Shown here: positions 1 through 9,853 of the stretch, in pieces | How the letters are laid out: every line of letters starts with the position of its first letter | Position numbering within the stretch: position 1 is the stretch's first letter | NCBI GenBank assembly: GCA_964017195.1 | Contig: OZ024890.1 | Span: forward strand, 68,377,376 to 68,441,375 | Length of the DNA: 64,000 nucleotides | From: Siderastrea radians | Taxonomy: Eukaryota > Cnidaria > Anthozoa > Scleractinia > Rhizangiidae | Direction: 5' to 3' | The notes under the pieces: model-generated | What the model was told of the DNA's origin: nothing | Seen by the model: only the letters and a program-made list of their open reading frames with translations | Database searches by the model: none | Translations under genes and position numbers: made by a program

Positions 1-25
1 TTGCTTCTTGTTTTATAATTGACAG

Positions 26-151
26 CAACATCTGATGGCACAGAATCACATCTCAATCGTACTCGAGGAGGACACTGTCATGATACAACCAATAAAATAC
101 ACATGAAACTTGCAGTCTATGTTTGCAAGAAGAGTAATCAAACATACAAAG
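26..151 (+). CDS. Gene 1 exon 3, C-terminal ephrin ectodomain
   Basis: 126 nt between a GACAG acceptor and a GTAAG donor, entering and leaving in phase 1. It encodes TSDGTESHLNRTRGGHC and the segment KLAVYVCKKSNQTYK, the last strand of an ephrin domain with two cysteines. It is the same length as exon 3 of genes 2 and 3. Confidence 0.85.
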
Positions 152-3042
152 GTAAGATAATAAACCACAAAGAATTAGCTAGCATACTTATTTATTAATT
201 ACCTAATTGTACACATGGTGTATGACATGAAATTTTAGGGGAAGTTTGCTTTTGTGGAGTGGGTTGGGGCACCAATCTGACTTGATCCTCTTAGTCCCTC
301 GAGAGGCATAGAGCTTCCACCATAGCTTTCCACCGAATTTTGTTGTTTGCTAGCAACTTGTCCTCGACCCATGTCCTCCCGATGTTCTCCAGTTCCTTAG
401 ACACCGTGCACCTCCACGACTGCTTCAGTCTGCCTCTACTTCTCCTTCCTTGGGGGTTCCACTCCGTGGCCATACGTGTGGTGTTGTTTGGCGCCTTCCT
501 CAGAGTATGGCCAATCCATTTCCACTTCCTGCACTTTATTGTGGTTTCTACATCCTCTTGCCCTGTACGTGCCCACAACTCTTCGTTAGTGATGACATTT
601 GGCCAGAAGATACCGATTATTTGCCTGAGCCTCCTATTCAGAAAGGACGGTACCTTGGAAAGCAAAGCTTTGGTTAATCGCCAAGTTTCCGATCCATATA
701 GTAATACTGACTTGATGTTAGAGTTAAATATCCTCAGTTTAGTATTCAGGGAAATAGCTCTTGACTTCCATACAGATCTAAGGGTTGCAAAAGCTTGCTG
801 CGCTTTCCTAAATTATATGGGCAACAATGTCCTCCTCTGTTCCCCCTGACTCACTCACCACACTACCAAGGTAGGTGAAATGGTCCGTCCTTTGGATGAT
901 TTCATCCCCAAAATGAATGGGGCTATCGTCTCTGGCTTGAATTCTCATTTCCTGAGTCTTCTCGTTATTGATCTTAAGTCCTACTCTCTCTGCTGCGTGC
1001 TGAAGTGCTTCCACCTTGTCTTGCATATGTTGTAACTTCTGGCTCATCAGACAAAGATTGTCGGCAAAATCAAGGTTTTCTAACTTGTGCGTGAAGGACC
1101 ACTGGATGCCAGTTCTTCCAGCTCCATAGGCTTGCACATTTTGGGGGATGGCAAGTCTGAAAAAGTGTTGTTATTCTCTGTTGGGATTTGATTTTTGGCC
1201 TTCCACTGCTTAGTAGAAACTACCGCATGTTATCATCCTTTAGCACTTCTGCTAATTGTGGACACTTAACTTCTTAATAAGCATGTACTCTTTTTTTGTT
1301 AGTTTATAAGACGATTTTCTGTGTTGTTTGCAGACCCAGAATGTGAATCAGATGTTGGTGTACTAGACTGTCCCAAACCCATGAAACCCACACTCACAAC
1401 AACAACAACAACAGACGAGAATGATACTCAATTTATCAGGACTCCGGAAAAGCAGGCACAAACCGGTGGAAATGACAAAGGTATCATTAGCTAGAGCTGA
1501 ATTAAACAATTTGATCTACACTGTAGCCAACAAAGAACTAAATGGGCTTAAGTAGTGATAAGCCTTGTCCCCTTTTTTGGACTGTGAACATTTAAATTTA
1601 CCTATCTTTGTTGTCTAGAAAATTTTCAACTTTATAGCCTGTCTTTCAGCTTGTGAAATTTCCCAGTAGCTGGCTTTTAGCTTCATCCCTGATTAAAGTA
1701 GGGGCTCTAATTTAAAGGAGGTTACCAGAAAGTTAAACTGGCTTCACTACAACATGGCCATGCCTTGTATATAGTGGGCAAAAAGAGCACTTGTGTGAAG
1801 AAAACAAGGCAAAGCTTTTGGTTTGGATTTCCTATACGTGTAGAAGGTAAATGGAGTCTTCTGAGCTTATGGCTTGCAACTTCAGGTGTGGCTGACACTT
1901 TGCAGAGACACTGCTCTGAGTGCCTGTTTACCCATAATTTTTTGGTCTGTAAGGAAACAGTGTTGGAGCCACATTTTACTTATTTTTTCTGCATGAACCA
2001 CCTTGTACAGGCATAATAATTAATGAGTACCACACTGGCACAGGGAAACAATGCTCAGTAGTTTTCATTATCATTTATATTTAATACCAGTCAAACTTCC
2101 CCCTTAACTCTGAGGATTATTGACTGAGGTCAGCAATAAATAAATAAATAAATAAATAATTCAGTGGTACCCCAATAGCGAAGTACCAAGGGACTGGCAA
2201 AATGTGTTCGTTATAACGTTCAGGGGTTTATACATACCGGTATATCAGAGTTAGTTTCCATACATTTTACTATTACTAGGCTGAAGAACATTGTTTGTTA
2301 TACGGGATCTTCGTAGTATAGGGGTTCATTGTACCATCCATGGTTCCAGTATAAATGAATACATAAGTATTAAAGTAAGTAGATTGATAACAACAGTACA
2401 ACTAAACACGCATACTTTTGATCTTCATCCTTTGACTCAAAAGCTACATGTAGAACCTGACTTGTCTCTGTCTTTCATTTGAAAGGATAAAAGAAGAAAC
2501 TGGCAAGCCTTTCTTTTGTAATGGCGAAACATGCATTTACTTAACAATGGGTTTGTGACACATGAAGGGAACTAAAACAGGGTTTCTATTTTTATTCTCT
2601 TTTTGCTGTAGAATTAGACATGTGGAAGTCTGTTGCAATAGCTGCCATCGTTGTAGCCTTCATTTGCCTAGTCCTGCTTATTGCACTTGTTCTCTACTTC
2701 AAATGGGGGTAAGTCTTTTCACCTAAAGGTACAAAGGGTATGGTTTTTGAGCTGTTTTGGTGTAAAATTAGGCAACAATATTTTTTTTCATGTTGGTCTG
2801 AAACTGGGTATACAATTTGCCTTCTGGTCTGAAACTGAGTATATAAAAATTTGCTTGTGAGGTAAAAATCAAAAAGTGTGATAAATTACTACTTTGCAAG
2901 TGTAAACAGAAATCAATGCTAGGTCTGGAATCGGTTAAATGTGTGTATGACATGTTTTGGTCTGAAAAAGGGTCAAGATTCATAATTGTGCTGAACTTGT
3001 CATTGCTATAAATTAATGTCTGCAAATGTGTTTGCCTAGTAT

Positions 3043-3074
<32 letters not shown>

Positions 3075-3358
3075 GGTTGCTCAGTTAACATTTGTTCCCA
3101 CATGAACACTATCACAAGCAAGCATTCTTGTGGTTTAACTCCCATCAGATTACTTTAATTGTAGTGTCACAATCAAATCAAAGTGTTCATTTCCTTCAGA
3201 TTTGCACAGTGAGGTTCTCAAGTTGTTGTCCGTCAGGTTTTGTTGATCTAACAAGGCTGTTCTTGTGGATTGTTGGAGGAAAAGAAACGATAGAGTTGCC
3301 AAGAGAAGTTCCGAGGACATACCATGGGGTATCTGAGTATGTACCTCCAAATCAGTGA
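26..3358 (+). CDS. Ephrin-like gene 1, 3' part (exons 3 to 6)
   Basis: The visible exons are 26-151, 1334-1480, 2612-2708 and a last exon ending at the stop at 3356-3358; the signal peptide and main ephrin exons lie left of the window. The encoded parts are the end of the ephrin ectodomain (GGHC cysteine, N-glycosylation sites NRT and NQT), a Thr-rich stalk with six consecutive ACA codons, a single transmembrane helix ending FKWG, and a short tail containing TYHGVSEYVPP. Ephrins are surface ligands of Eph receptor tyrosine kinases; a transmembrane form resembles the ephrin-B type. All exon phases (1, 1, 2) match gene 2. Intron 3 carries a LINE fragment. The tail ends early (PPNQ) because of an 11-bp deletion relative to gene 2. 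The acceptor of the last exon is uncertain (3256 or 3279). Confidence 0.82.
280..1133 (-). mobile_element. Non-LTR retrotransposon (LINE) 3' fragment in gene 1 intron
   Basis: Two minus-strand coding pieces remain. 808-1137 gives a late reverse transcriptase segment with LDFADNLCLMS, where the catalytic second Asp of the FADD motif is replaced by Asn, followed by HFTYLGSVVS. 291-665 gives the post-RT tail with WIGHTLRK and WNPQGRRSRGRLKQSW, typical of animal LINE C-termini. The two pieces are in different frames, so the copy is dead and 5'-truncated. The same intron of gene 2 (29,850-29,910) lacks it: common sequence stops after CACCAATCT and resumes at GCACATTTTGG. The LINE family is not assigned. 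Confidence 0.8.
1334..1480 (+). CDS. Gene 1 exon 4, Thr-rich stalk
   Basis: 147 nt, phase 1 to phase 1, acceptor TTTGCAG and donor GTATC. It encodes DPECESDVGVLDCPKPMKP, six Thr in a row, then DENDTQFIRTPEKQAQTGG. Gene 2 has the same exon with nine Thr (156 nt), so the ACA tract has changed by whole codons. Confidence 0.83.
1481..2611 (+). other. Intron 4 of gene 1, non-coding
   Basis: Colinear with the gene 2 intron at 30,614-31,744. It holds a short AAAT microsatellite near 2131-2158 (a TTAA-type array sits at the same place in gene 2). No gene or separate mobile element is seen. Confidence 0.7.
2612..2708 (+). CDS. Gene 1 exon 5, transmembrane helix
   Basis: 97 nt, phase 1 to phase 2, acceptor GCTGTAG and donor GTAAGT. 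It encodes ELDMWKS followed by about 23 hydrophobic residues (AIAAIVVAFICLVLLIALVL) and the stop-transfer YFKWG. This marks the protein as a single-pass membrane ephrin rather than a GPI-linked one. Confidence 0.85.
3040..3076 (+). repeat. TG microsatellite followed by G-run
   Basis: TGTG repeats followed by about 17 G in intron 5 of gene 1. A similar tract sits at the same place in gene 2 (about 32,190-32,216). Confidence 0.8.
3256..3358 (+). CDS. Gene 1 last exon, cytoplasmic tail
   Basis: The frame encoding KETIELPREVPRTYHGVSEYVPPNQ is chosen because gene 2 keeps TYHGVSEYVPP with only third-position changes and an in-frame 21-bp indel. An acceptor at AACAAG (exon from 3256) joins this frame to the transmembrane exon in both genes. 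The stronger-looking acceptor just before 3279 would need an unseen extra exon, or would give another short tail. The stop comes early relative to gene 2. Confidence 0.5.
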
Positions 3359-3608
3359 TGAGGATAGGAAAAGAATGCCAGCTTTTGACATTATTCTGAA
3401 GCTCCAGCATCCTACAAAGTGTTCATAACACTGAGACTTGCAATCATCATTTTTCTTGTAAATAATCAACCAGTAAACAATCAAGGGCTGGAGGCGTAAC
3501 CGTTTTACGTCGATTTGAAACTGTCTCAGACTTACCCAGCTTCAAAGTCTACCCAAGACAGTTATGCCCACGGCCGTTCTATTAGAATACATACGAGTAA
3601 GTCAACAA

Positions 3609-3748
3609 GCCCTTTGCACAAGCGTTGACTGTTGCATTGCTGTTTTTAAAATACGTTGAAAGCTGTTGCTGATTTAAGGCCTTTGCACAAACGTTGACTG
3701 TTGCATTCCTGTTTTTAAAATACGTTGAAAGCTGTTGCTGATTTAATG
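3609..3748 (+). repeat. 70-bp tandem duplication in gene 1 3' flank
   Basis: Two near-identical units of about 70 bp, each starting near CCTTTGCACAA and ending with GCTGTTGCTGATTTAA. The matching flank of gene 2 (from about 32,790) has one unit, so the duplication is recent and specific to gene 1. Confidence 0.85.
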
Positions 3749-3958
3749 TTTCTGTATACAGCTATTTCAATTAACGTTGTCAGATGAAAGTTTAAGCCTA
3801 CGTGACAAGACCGCAGGGTAATATGGGATTTTTATGCCAAAATCAATAGTACCTTGCTTGCCATACAATGGAAGTACCTGGAAGAGTTTTAAAAGCATCA
3901 AAAATTAAACAAAAAACCTGATTGAAAATTATTTTCAGATACAGTTTTTGTTTACCGG

Positions 3959-4176
3959 TGTCACGACGATTTTCACAGTAGTAGTTTTATTTCCACTCTA
4001 GTTGTTCTCTAGTTGAACGCCGATTTACACCTTCACTTCGTCTCACGAGTCTCACATGTTTTTTCTCACTCAACTCACTCCTCTGCCTCATGGCTGTCAG
4101 ACCGGTCTAAACCGGTTTTCCGGCTGAGGTCACTTAACAGTCACGCAACTGTCACGCTGCACACATTTCCGTCCCG
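3959..4176 (-). repeat. BEL/Pao 3' LTR
   Basis: 218 bp, about 99% identical to the LTR at 8773-8993. Its inner end lacks the final three bases of the 221-bp partner (a TGT on the minus strand), so the expected TG boundary next to the polypurine tract is damaged. Confidence 0.9.
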
Positions 4177-4190
4177 GCGCTCTCCCCCTA
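4177..4190 (-). promoter_or_regulatory. Polypurine tract of BEL element
   Basis: On the minus strand this reads as a purine-rich run (AGGGGGAGAGCGC) directly upstream of the 3' LTR, the usual site for plus-strand DNA priming. Confidence 0.7.
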
Positions 4191-4325
4191 TTTGATACAC
4201 GCAAGTGGAGCAAATATAATCACACACCTCCACCTTTTTAAACAGACATACATGGTAATGTCCAAACAAATATCAACTTTAACAGTTCTAATAGCTCAAA
4301 ATCCCACTAGAGTCACTGGGACAGT

Positions 4326-4841
4326 CTATTCACTTTCTTTCTCCGCAATCTCTCTGATCCGCTGGGCAGCAGCTACTGCTGCTCCTCTCGGGGTGAACGC
4401 TCTGGCTTGAGGGTTAAGCTGTACTGGTTGACTCAACTGCATGTCTCGCACGTCGCACGACAGCTCCATTGGACACAAATGTAGAGTCGCTCGCTCCAAA
4501 TATGACTTTCCTGCTCTCAGCCTGGCCACTCGTACAACTCCGTGACGCCCCTTGATGAGTTTAACAACGATTCCAGTGTTCCACTTCCCACGGTTACGCT
4601 CCTCGCTCTGGGTCAGCACCACATCGCCAACTTTTAGTGTCAACTCCTTAGTCTTGTGTTTAAGGTTGTGTCTTTCCCTCAGACTCCTGATGTATTCTGT
4701 GGTCCACCGTGACCACAAAATGTCTTTACACCGACGAATATATCTCGCCCTCTTTCGTAGGTCTGCATCCTCCACTACATCAACATCTTCCTCTGGCAGA
4801 AGATTGGACTGACCGTACATCATGGTGGTTGGAGTAAGCAC
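4326..4841 (-). pseudogene. pol: BEL pol C-terminus (DUF5641-like)
   Basis: 171 codons. The features are LTPTTMMYG near the start, then LKHKTKELTLKVGDVVL and GKWNTGIVVKLIKG, matching the domain that follows the integrase in BEL/Pao polyproteins. It is out of frame with the integrase segment by one base near 4830, so it is part of a broken pol rather than a separate gene. Confidence 0.85.
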
Positions 4842-5740
4842 AGGGAGCTCATCACATCCTCCACATAAGACAATGGACGATTATTGACGGCCACCTCTGC
4901 ATCAAGTACCACTTCTGCAAGCTCATCAAATGTTAGAAAGCCCCGTCCGATAGCTTTCTTCACAACTCCAACTAAGCGTTCGAATTGTCCGCCCCACCAA
5001 GGGGCCCTAGAAGGGTTAAACTGCCAAAGGATGTTATGATGAGCCAAATAGTCTTGGGTCTTCTCATCTCTCATAATGCTTTTGAGCCACTTGGCTGCTG
5101 CTACAAAACTCCTCCCGTTATCTGAATAGATCTTCATAGGTCTCCCCCGTCTCGCAATGAACTGTTTCAAACACTTGATGAAATTCTCAGTGGTCTGGTC
5201 AGTAAGTAGCTCTAAATGGACTGCTCTTGTCAAACTGCATGCGAAGAGAAGTATGTACGCCTTGCCATCCTTCTTCTTAGAAATCTTGTAAACAATAGGC
5301 CCAGCGTAATCCACACCCACTGTTTGGAAAGGATATGAGCCTTCCGTACGATCCACTGGTAAGTCTCCAGGTGGTGGATTATGGAACCTCGTGACATGGA
5401 ATTTCTTACACCCATAACAGTGATTGATCACATTCTTTACTAGCTGCCGGAGACGAGGTATCCAATACTCTTGTCTAATATGTGCCATTGTAAAGCCAAC
5501 TCCCCCATGGAGAGTCAAGATGTGGGCGTCTTGCACCATTTTCTCTGATAAAGCTACCCTGGGTGGCAAATACACAGGGTAATGTCCTTTAACTCTTCCT
5601 CTGCAGACATAGATCCCCTCGTCATTCTTCTGAAGGTTGAGCCTTTGTTGATCGTCTAGAAATCTCTCTGTTACACTGTATCTCTCTTGCTCACGCTTTA
5701 TCCACCATTTGACCTGTCTCCCCGTTTCAGATTTCGTCAA
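4820..5740 (-). pseudogene. pol: BEL pol integrase segment
   Basis: About 306 codons. An H2C2 zinc finger (LHGGVGFTMAHIRQEYW with NHCYGCKKF) is followed by the catalytic core with VGVDYAGPI, IYSDNGRSF and WWGGQFERLVG, so all three acidic catalytic positions (D, D, E) are present. The segment is separated from the RT/RNase H part by an in-frame TGA near 5753 and loses frame at its end. Confidence 0.92.
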
Positions 5741-5752
5741 AGGCCCACTAAC

Positions 5753-7318
5753 TCAATTTGATTTCTTGTTCCGGCAATTCTGAAGGAATCGCATGACCCA
5801 GGCACTGATTCTGACCGCTCGCCAGAATGTATGCTTTTCCAGCACTTCATCGAAGCAATCTCTCGTTTCCACTGCAACTGCAAACGCCTCCTTAATCTGC
5901 TTAGCTTCTGCTTCTGTCTCCTTGTTAGGTTCAGTCACAATGTCTCTCGGCCACTCCTCTGGATTGAGCAGCCATTCTGGCCCCGGGAGCCACACACTGG
6001 TCAACTGGCTTGTTTTACAGCCCCTGCTCCCTATGTCAGCTGGGTTGTGACTGGTGTCTACATGTCTCCATTCAATGTAATCCTTGGACTTGATCTTGTG
6101 GACTCTGTTGGTCACGAATTGTTTGTAAGTGCCTCCTCCTTTAATCCAATGAAGTACGACTGTACTATCGCTCCACCCATGTACTGACTTAATCGGGTAT
6201 CCTTCAAGTGCTGTTCGTACATTGTCCACTAGGTTAGCTGTCATATGTGCTGCCACAAGCTCTAACCTTGGGATTGTGAGATTCTTCTTGGCCAATCTTG
6301 ACTTTGCTGCTATCAATCCCTTGCTCACCCCGGAGGCTTGAGTAATCACTGCATAGACCGCCGCTGAAATGCCAGAACCACTTGTGTCACCAAATGCATG
6401 TAGCAAAACCCCTTCGATCGGCTCCTTGAACCTTGGGAGGCTGCGCGGTACTTCGACCTTGTTGGGAAGGTTTCTCACAAACTTAAGCCACTCTTGTCCG
6501 ATTCTGTCTGACACTTTCTCATCCCATGGCAGACGACTCTCACATACTTCACGATAGAGAAGTTTTCCCACAAGCGTTGTGGGTGAGGCTACACCAAGTG
6601 GGTCGTACACTAGGTATCTTAGTATTCCTCTCTTTGTCTCTTTGTCTTCAGGGAAAGCGACAGCGATCGTGTCCTCGCTCTTGTTCCACGGGAGTCCCAA
6701 CATCTTGGTTTCACCTTCCTTGACTCCTAACTGCTGTTTCGCATAACTCGGCTGCTCATCAACAGGAACAACATTCTCACACTCTAGCTGAGGCTCATTA
6801 GAGTTCCATTTGTGCATGTCAAACTTCGCCTCCCCGAACACAGTAACAATCGTCTTCTTCAGGTCCTGAACTTCATCTGTAGTGCTGCCACCGGTGATGA
6901 CGTCATCAACGTAAAGACTTCTTAGAATCTCTTCCACCTCTGCTGGGTACTTCTCCTTAAGGTTTTCTAAATGCAATTTCAGTGTTCCTGCCAGCAAGAA
7001 TGGCGACTGGACCAAACCAAATAGTGCTCGCGTAAATCTCAAGACTTCAATAGTGCTAGGGTCCTTGTCTTTGATCCAGTGGAACCGTAATGCATCCCTG
7101 TCCTCGGGTCTGATGCGTACTTGAAGGAAGGCTTTTTTGATATCTGCTGTTAAAGCGACTGGCTTTAGGCGATTGCGCACAAGAACATTCCATAACAAGT
7201 TCTGCAATGGAGGTCCGGTCTCTAAACACTCATTCAGAGATGGACTGTCCTCACTTGGCTTAGCTGATGCATCAAATACAATTCTAAGTTTTGTGGTCGC
7301 TGCTGCTTCCTTTCTCAC
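5753..7318 (-). pseudogene. pol: BEL pol reverse transcriptase and RNase H
   Basis: 521 codons. Reverse transcriptase motifs include LRIVFDASAK, TADIKKAFLQVRI, FGLVQSPFLL and the catalytic LYVDDV. The Pao-type RNase H region follows with HAFGDTSGSG, GWSDSTVVLHW and VDTSHNPADIGSRG. The active-site residues are intact. The segment begins after a one-base frameshift near 7335 and ends at an in-frame stop. Confidence 0.95.
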
Positions 7319-8040
7319 AGGTTTATGCGGGATGTAAATGTTCTCTCGTTTGGCTCGTCTGCAACTCTCTCAACTATCCCTTCAGTCAGCTGCTCTTGAA
7401 TGATCTCATCATACTTGTCTATCATGCCTGGCTCTCTCTGCAACTTCCTCACTAGGCTCTCCAGTCTTTTGATACTTCCTTGTTCATTGGTGAGCAGACG
7501 ACCATGACCCGGCTTCCACAACAATCTTGACTCATGCCAACCTTCCTCACTTCTGTGCAGTTGCTCGACGAATTCTCCATACACATTCCCCTGGTCTGTT
7601 TCTGATCTATCTTCCAGTCCTAAGACATCTAAGCTGCAGAGTTGCTCGTAGTCTGCCATTGATGATTTGGTCAAATAAACATTGGAGAGGCCAGCTTCTC
7701 TACCCGAGGACATCATCGCCCAACCTAGCATAGTGAACTCAGCAATAGGCTCAGAGGGCTGACCAATCCTAGGCTTTGTTTCCGTTTTGATTCTCGAGTA
7801 CTCGCTCGCACCAAGTATTAGGTGGATGGGTAATTCACTCTCCTTGTCGTTGTTATCCATGACTACACCTTCCAGGTGGGGATACTTGCTTATCAGTTCT
7901 TCATAATTTGGATTTGGGATTGTCAGTAAGACACCCTTGTCTACCTTGCTGACCTTAGTTGTCATCTCAAACCTTCCGTCCACATTCGCAACTTTCACTG
8001 TATAGCTTTGTACCTTATGAATCGTTGAGCAGAGCATCAT
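7315..8040 (-). pseudogene. pol: BEL pol protease-to-RT linker
   Basis: 241 codons in the same frame as the upstream zinc-knuckle and protease segment, separated from it by one TAG. It includes LPIHLILGASEYSRIK and GWAMMSSG, characteristic of the region between protease and RT in Pao elements. It ends in a premature stop after the reading frame slips by one base. Confidence 0.88.
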
Positions 8041-8046
8041 CTCAAT

Positions 8047-8790
8047 CTATTTGTGTTCAATGTGCGTTGGTCGCTTGTTGAGACGTTCGACTAGAGCAGC
8101 AGATGCATATGAACTACCAGCGCCTGTGTCCAGTAGTGCTCTACATTTGATGCCATCAACCACCACCACCACTACTGGATAAATCACAGATCCCTCGTGA
8201 TTACCCGTCACCAACGTCATCTGACTGTTCCCAGACAACCTGTCACAAATAGATGTGTGATGCCTACTGCCACAACATTGACACGCATACTTGCTGTGGC
8301 ACTCTTGAGCTTGGTGTCTTGTGCCAGTGCAATTAAAACACAACTTCTTATCGCTTAGAATCTTTCTGCGCTGGGCGAGACCAGGAACCCTTTTGCACTC
8401 TGCGGACCTATGATCTCCTCTATTACAATAGACGCAGGCACGCCCCACCTTCGCATTCTCATCTTTGGTTTGGTAAACAGGATTCTTCTTTGGTGGGAAA
8501 CGGTTTTGCAGGTTGCGATTTCGATTTGGCGGGTCACGGTTTGGTGGGCCACGGTTTGGTAAATCACGGTTTGGTAAGTCGCGGTTTGACGGATCACGAT
8601 TTGTTGAATCAGGCTTCTGGTCTTCATTGGTAATAGGGTTACGGTCACACCACTTCCTTAGAGATTCAATCAATTCTGGGAATCCCCAGTCTTGCCAGTC
8701 ATCGTCATAGACACGCGAACACTGGGTACCAATAACTCTTTTAGATAGGAAAACTGGCAGGGTCGCCACTTTTGTCACGACGATTTTCAC
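8047..8790 (-). pseudogene. gag: BEL gag end: zinc knuckles and aspartic protease
   Basis: 247 codons. The apparent start lies in the LTR, because the leader and most of gag are deleted. A low-complexity NRD/PNR stretch (about residues 65-97) is followed by knuckles CVYCNRGDHRSAEC and CFNCTGTRHQAQEC, a third Cys/His cluster CQCCGSRHHTSIC, and the protease active site LLDTGAGSSY. The segment ends at an in-frame TAG. Confidence 0.9.
8754..8768 (-). promoter_or_regulatory. tRNA primer binding site of BEL element
   Basis: TGGCGACCCTGCCAG on the minus strand, four bases from the 5' LTR end. The TGG start fits pairing to a tRNA 3' CCA end. Confidence 0.7.
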
Positions 8791-8993
8791 AGTAGTAGTT
8801 TTATTTCCACTCTAGTTGTTCTCTAGTTGAACGCCGATTTACACCTTCGCTTCGTCTCACGAGTCTCACATGTTTTTTCTCACTCAACTCACTCCTCTGC
8901 CTCATGGCTGTCAGACCGGTCTAAACCGGTTTTCCGGCTGACGTCACTTAACAGTCACGCAACTGTCAGGCTGCACACATTTCCGTCCCGACA
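8773..8993 (-). repeat. BEL/Pao 5' LTR
   Basis: 221 bp, beginning TGTCGGGACGG and ending CGTCGTGACA on the minus strand, with the TGT/ACA ends expected of an LTR. Confidence 0.92.
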
Positions 8994-9331
8994 CCGGGTT
9001 AAAACGGAATGCAAATTTAAAATACGTGGATATACACGTGAAGCATGTGCATGGTATGTAAATTAGAAGTAGGAAAAACAGCATCATGAAAAGTATGGAG
9101 CATGAATTTTTGCACTTCATGCCAAGAACAAGCAACTGAAAATGGAAAGCCAAATCAGGATTGCCGCTAACAATATTCTGATGGTGCCTATTTACTTGTA
9201 CTAAGCAATTCAAAGTTCCCGACCAACCTCTGACAACCGTTAAACTAAGTCTGATTTGCAACTACCTACACTATCCTTCGGTCTTGTCGCGTAAGCTTGA
9301 GTTGATCCGACAACCTTAATTGAAATAGCTG

Positions 9332-9853
9332 TAGTTTAGTGCCTTCTCTTTGGGTTTTCTAAACCAAGTGAATTGTAGTTTTTAGCTTTCGTTCGATTTG
9401 AAGGAAATTGTGTATTTTGGGAAGGGAATCTGTGAATAGTCTAATTTTGACACTGTAAATGTTCACCCTTGTATAAAATTCATTCCTCGATCTCACTCAT
9501 CCCTACATTAATTGCCATAATAATACAACGTCCTATAAACCTATAAAAAACATTTTACAGCTGATGTTCATAGTGATAACTACATTTTTGTAGATAAACT
9601 CATGGAATACGGGGCTTATTCTGAAAAAAAAAAAACATTGAAATGTCAGACTAGCCTACCTCTCGTTTTCTTGGGGGAGGGCAGGGTGGGGGCGAGGGTA
9701 CAGCTGAGGGGGTGGGGGAGGGTACGGCTAAGGGCGGGGTGAGGGAGGATACGACTCGTGTACATTCATATCAGACCTACTTATAAAACGGACATACCTG
9801 TTCCTTGGCAAAAATTTGTGAGCTGCAAATGCCGCACTCAATATTAAAAAATA
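9332..9853 (+). other. Gene 1 3' flank, duplicated region, G-rich tract
   Basis: Colinear with 32,880-33,410 downstream of gene 2. It holds a G-rich stretch at 9671-9750 with many runs of three to five G (possible quadruplex) that is also present at 33,210-33,320. No gene is seen. Confidence 0.7.

Larger units (their letters stand above)
3959..8993 (-). mobile_element. BEL/Pao LTR retrotransposon, degenerate
   Basis: A 5.03-kb minus-strand element with LTRs at 8773-8993 (5') and 3959-4176 (3'), flanked by a probable CCGG duplication. The order gag end, protease, reverse transcriptase, RNase H, integrase, DUF5641-like tail is that of BEL/Pao. The LTRs differ at about 3 sites in 218, so insertion is fairly recent. 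The coding part has two in-frame stops (near 8047 and 5753) and two single-base frameshifts (near 7335 and 4830), and most of gag is missing because the primer site runs almost directly into the zinc-knuckle region. It cannot make a full polyprotein. Confidence 0.92.
3759..9331. mobile_element. TA-duplicating TIR element with nested BEL/Pao
   Basis: Inverted termini of about 60 bp begin CAGCTATTTCAATTAA at 3759 and end with its complement at 9331. The paralogous empty site near 32,865-32,880 reads TTTCTGTATAGTTTAG, so the insertion duplicated TA, as Tc1/mariner-type elements do. Without the nested BEL element it is about 0.53 kb and codes for nothing, so it is non-autonomous. Confidence 0.85.

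Noticed and set aside
340..849. 169-codon plus-strand frame.
   Set aside because: It is the complement of the LINE coding strand, which shows RT features on the minus strand.
5793..7337. Plus-strand frames opposite the BEL pol region.
   Set aside because: Shadows of the minus-strand RT, RNase H and integrase.
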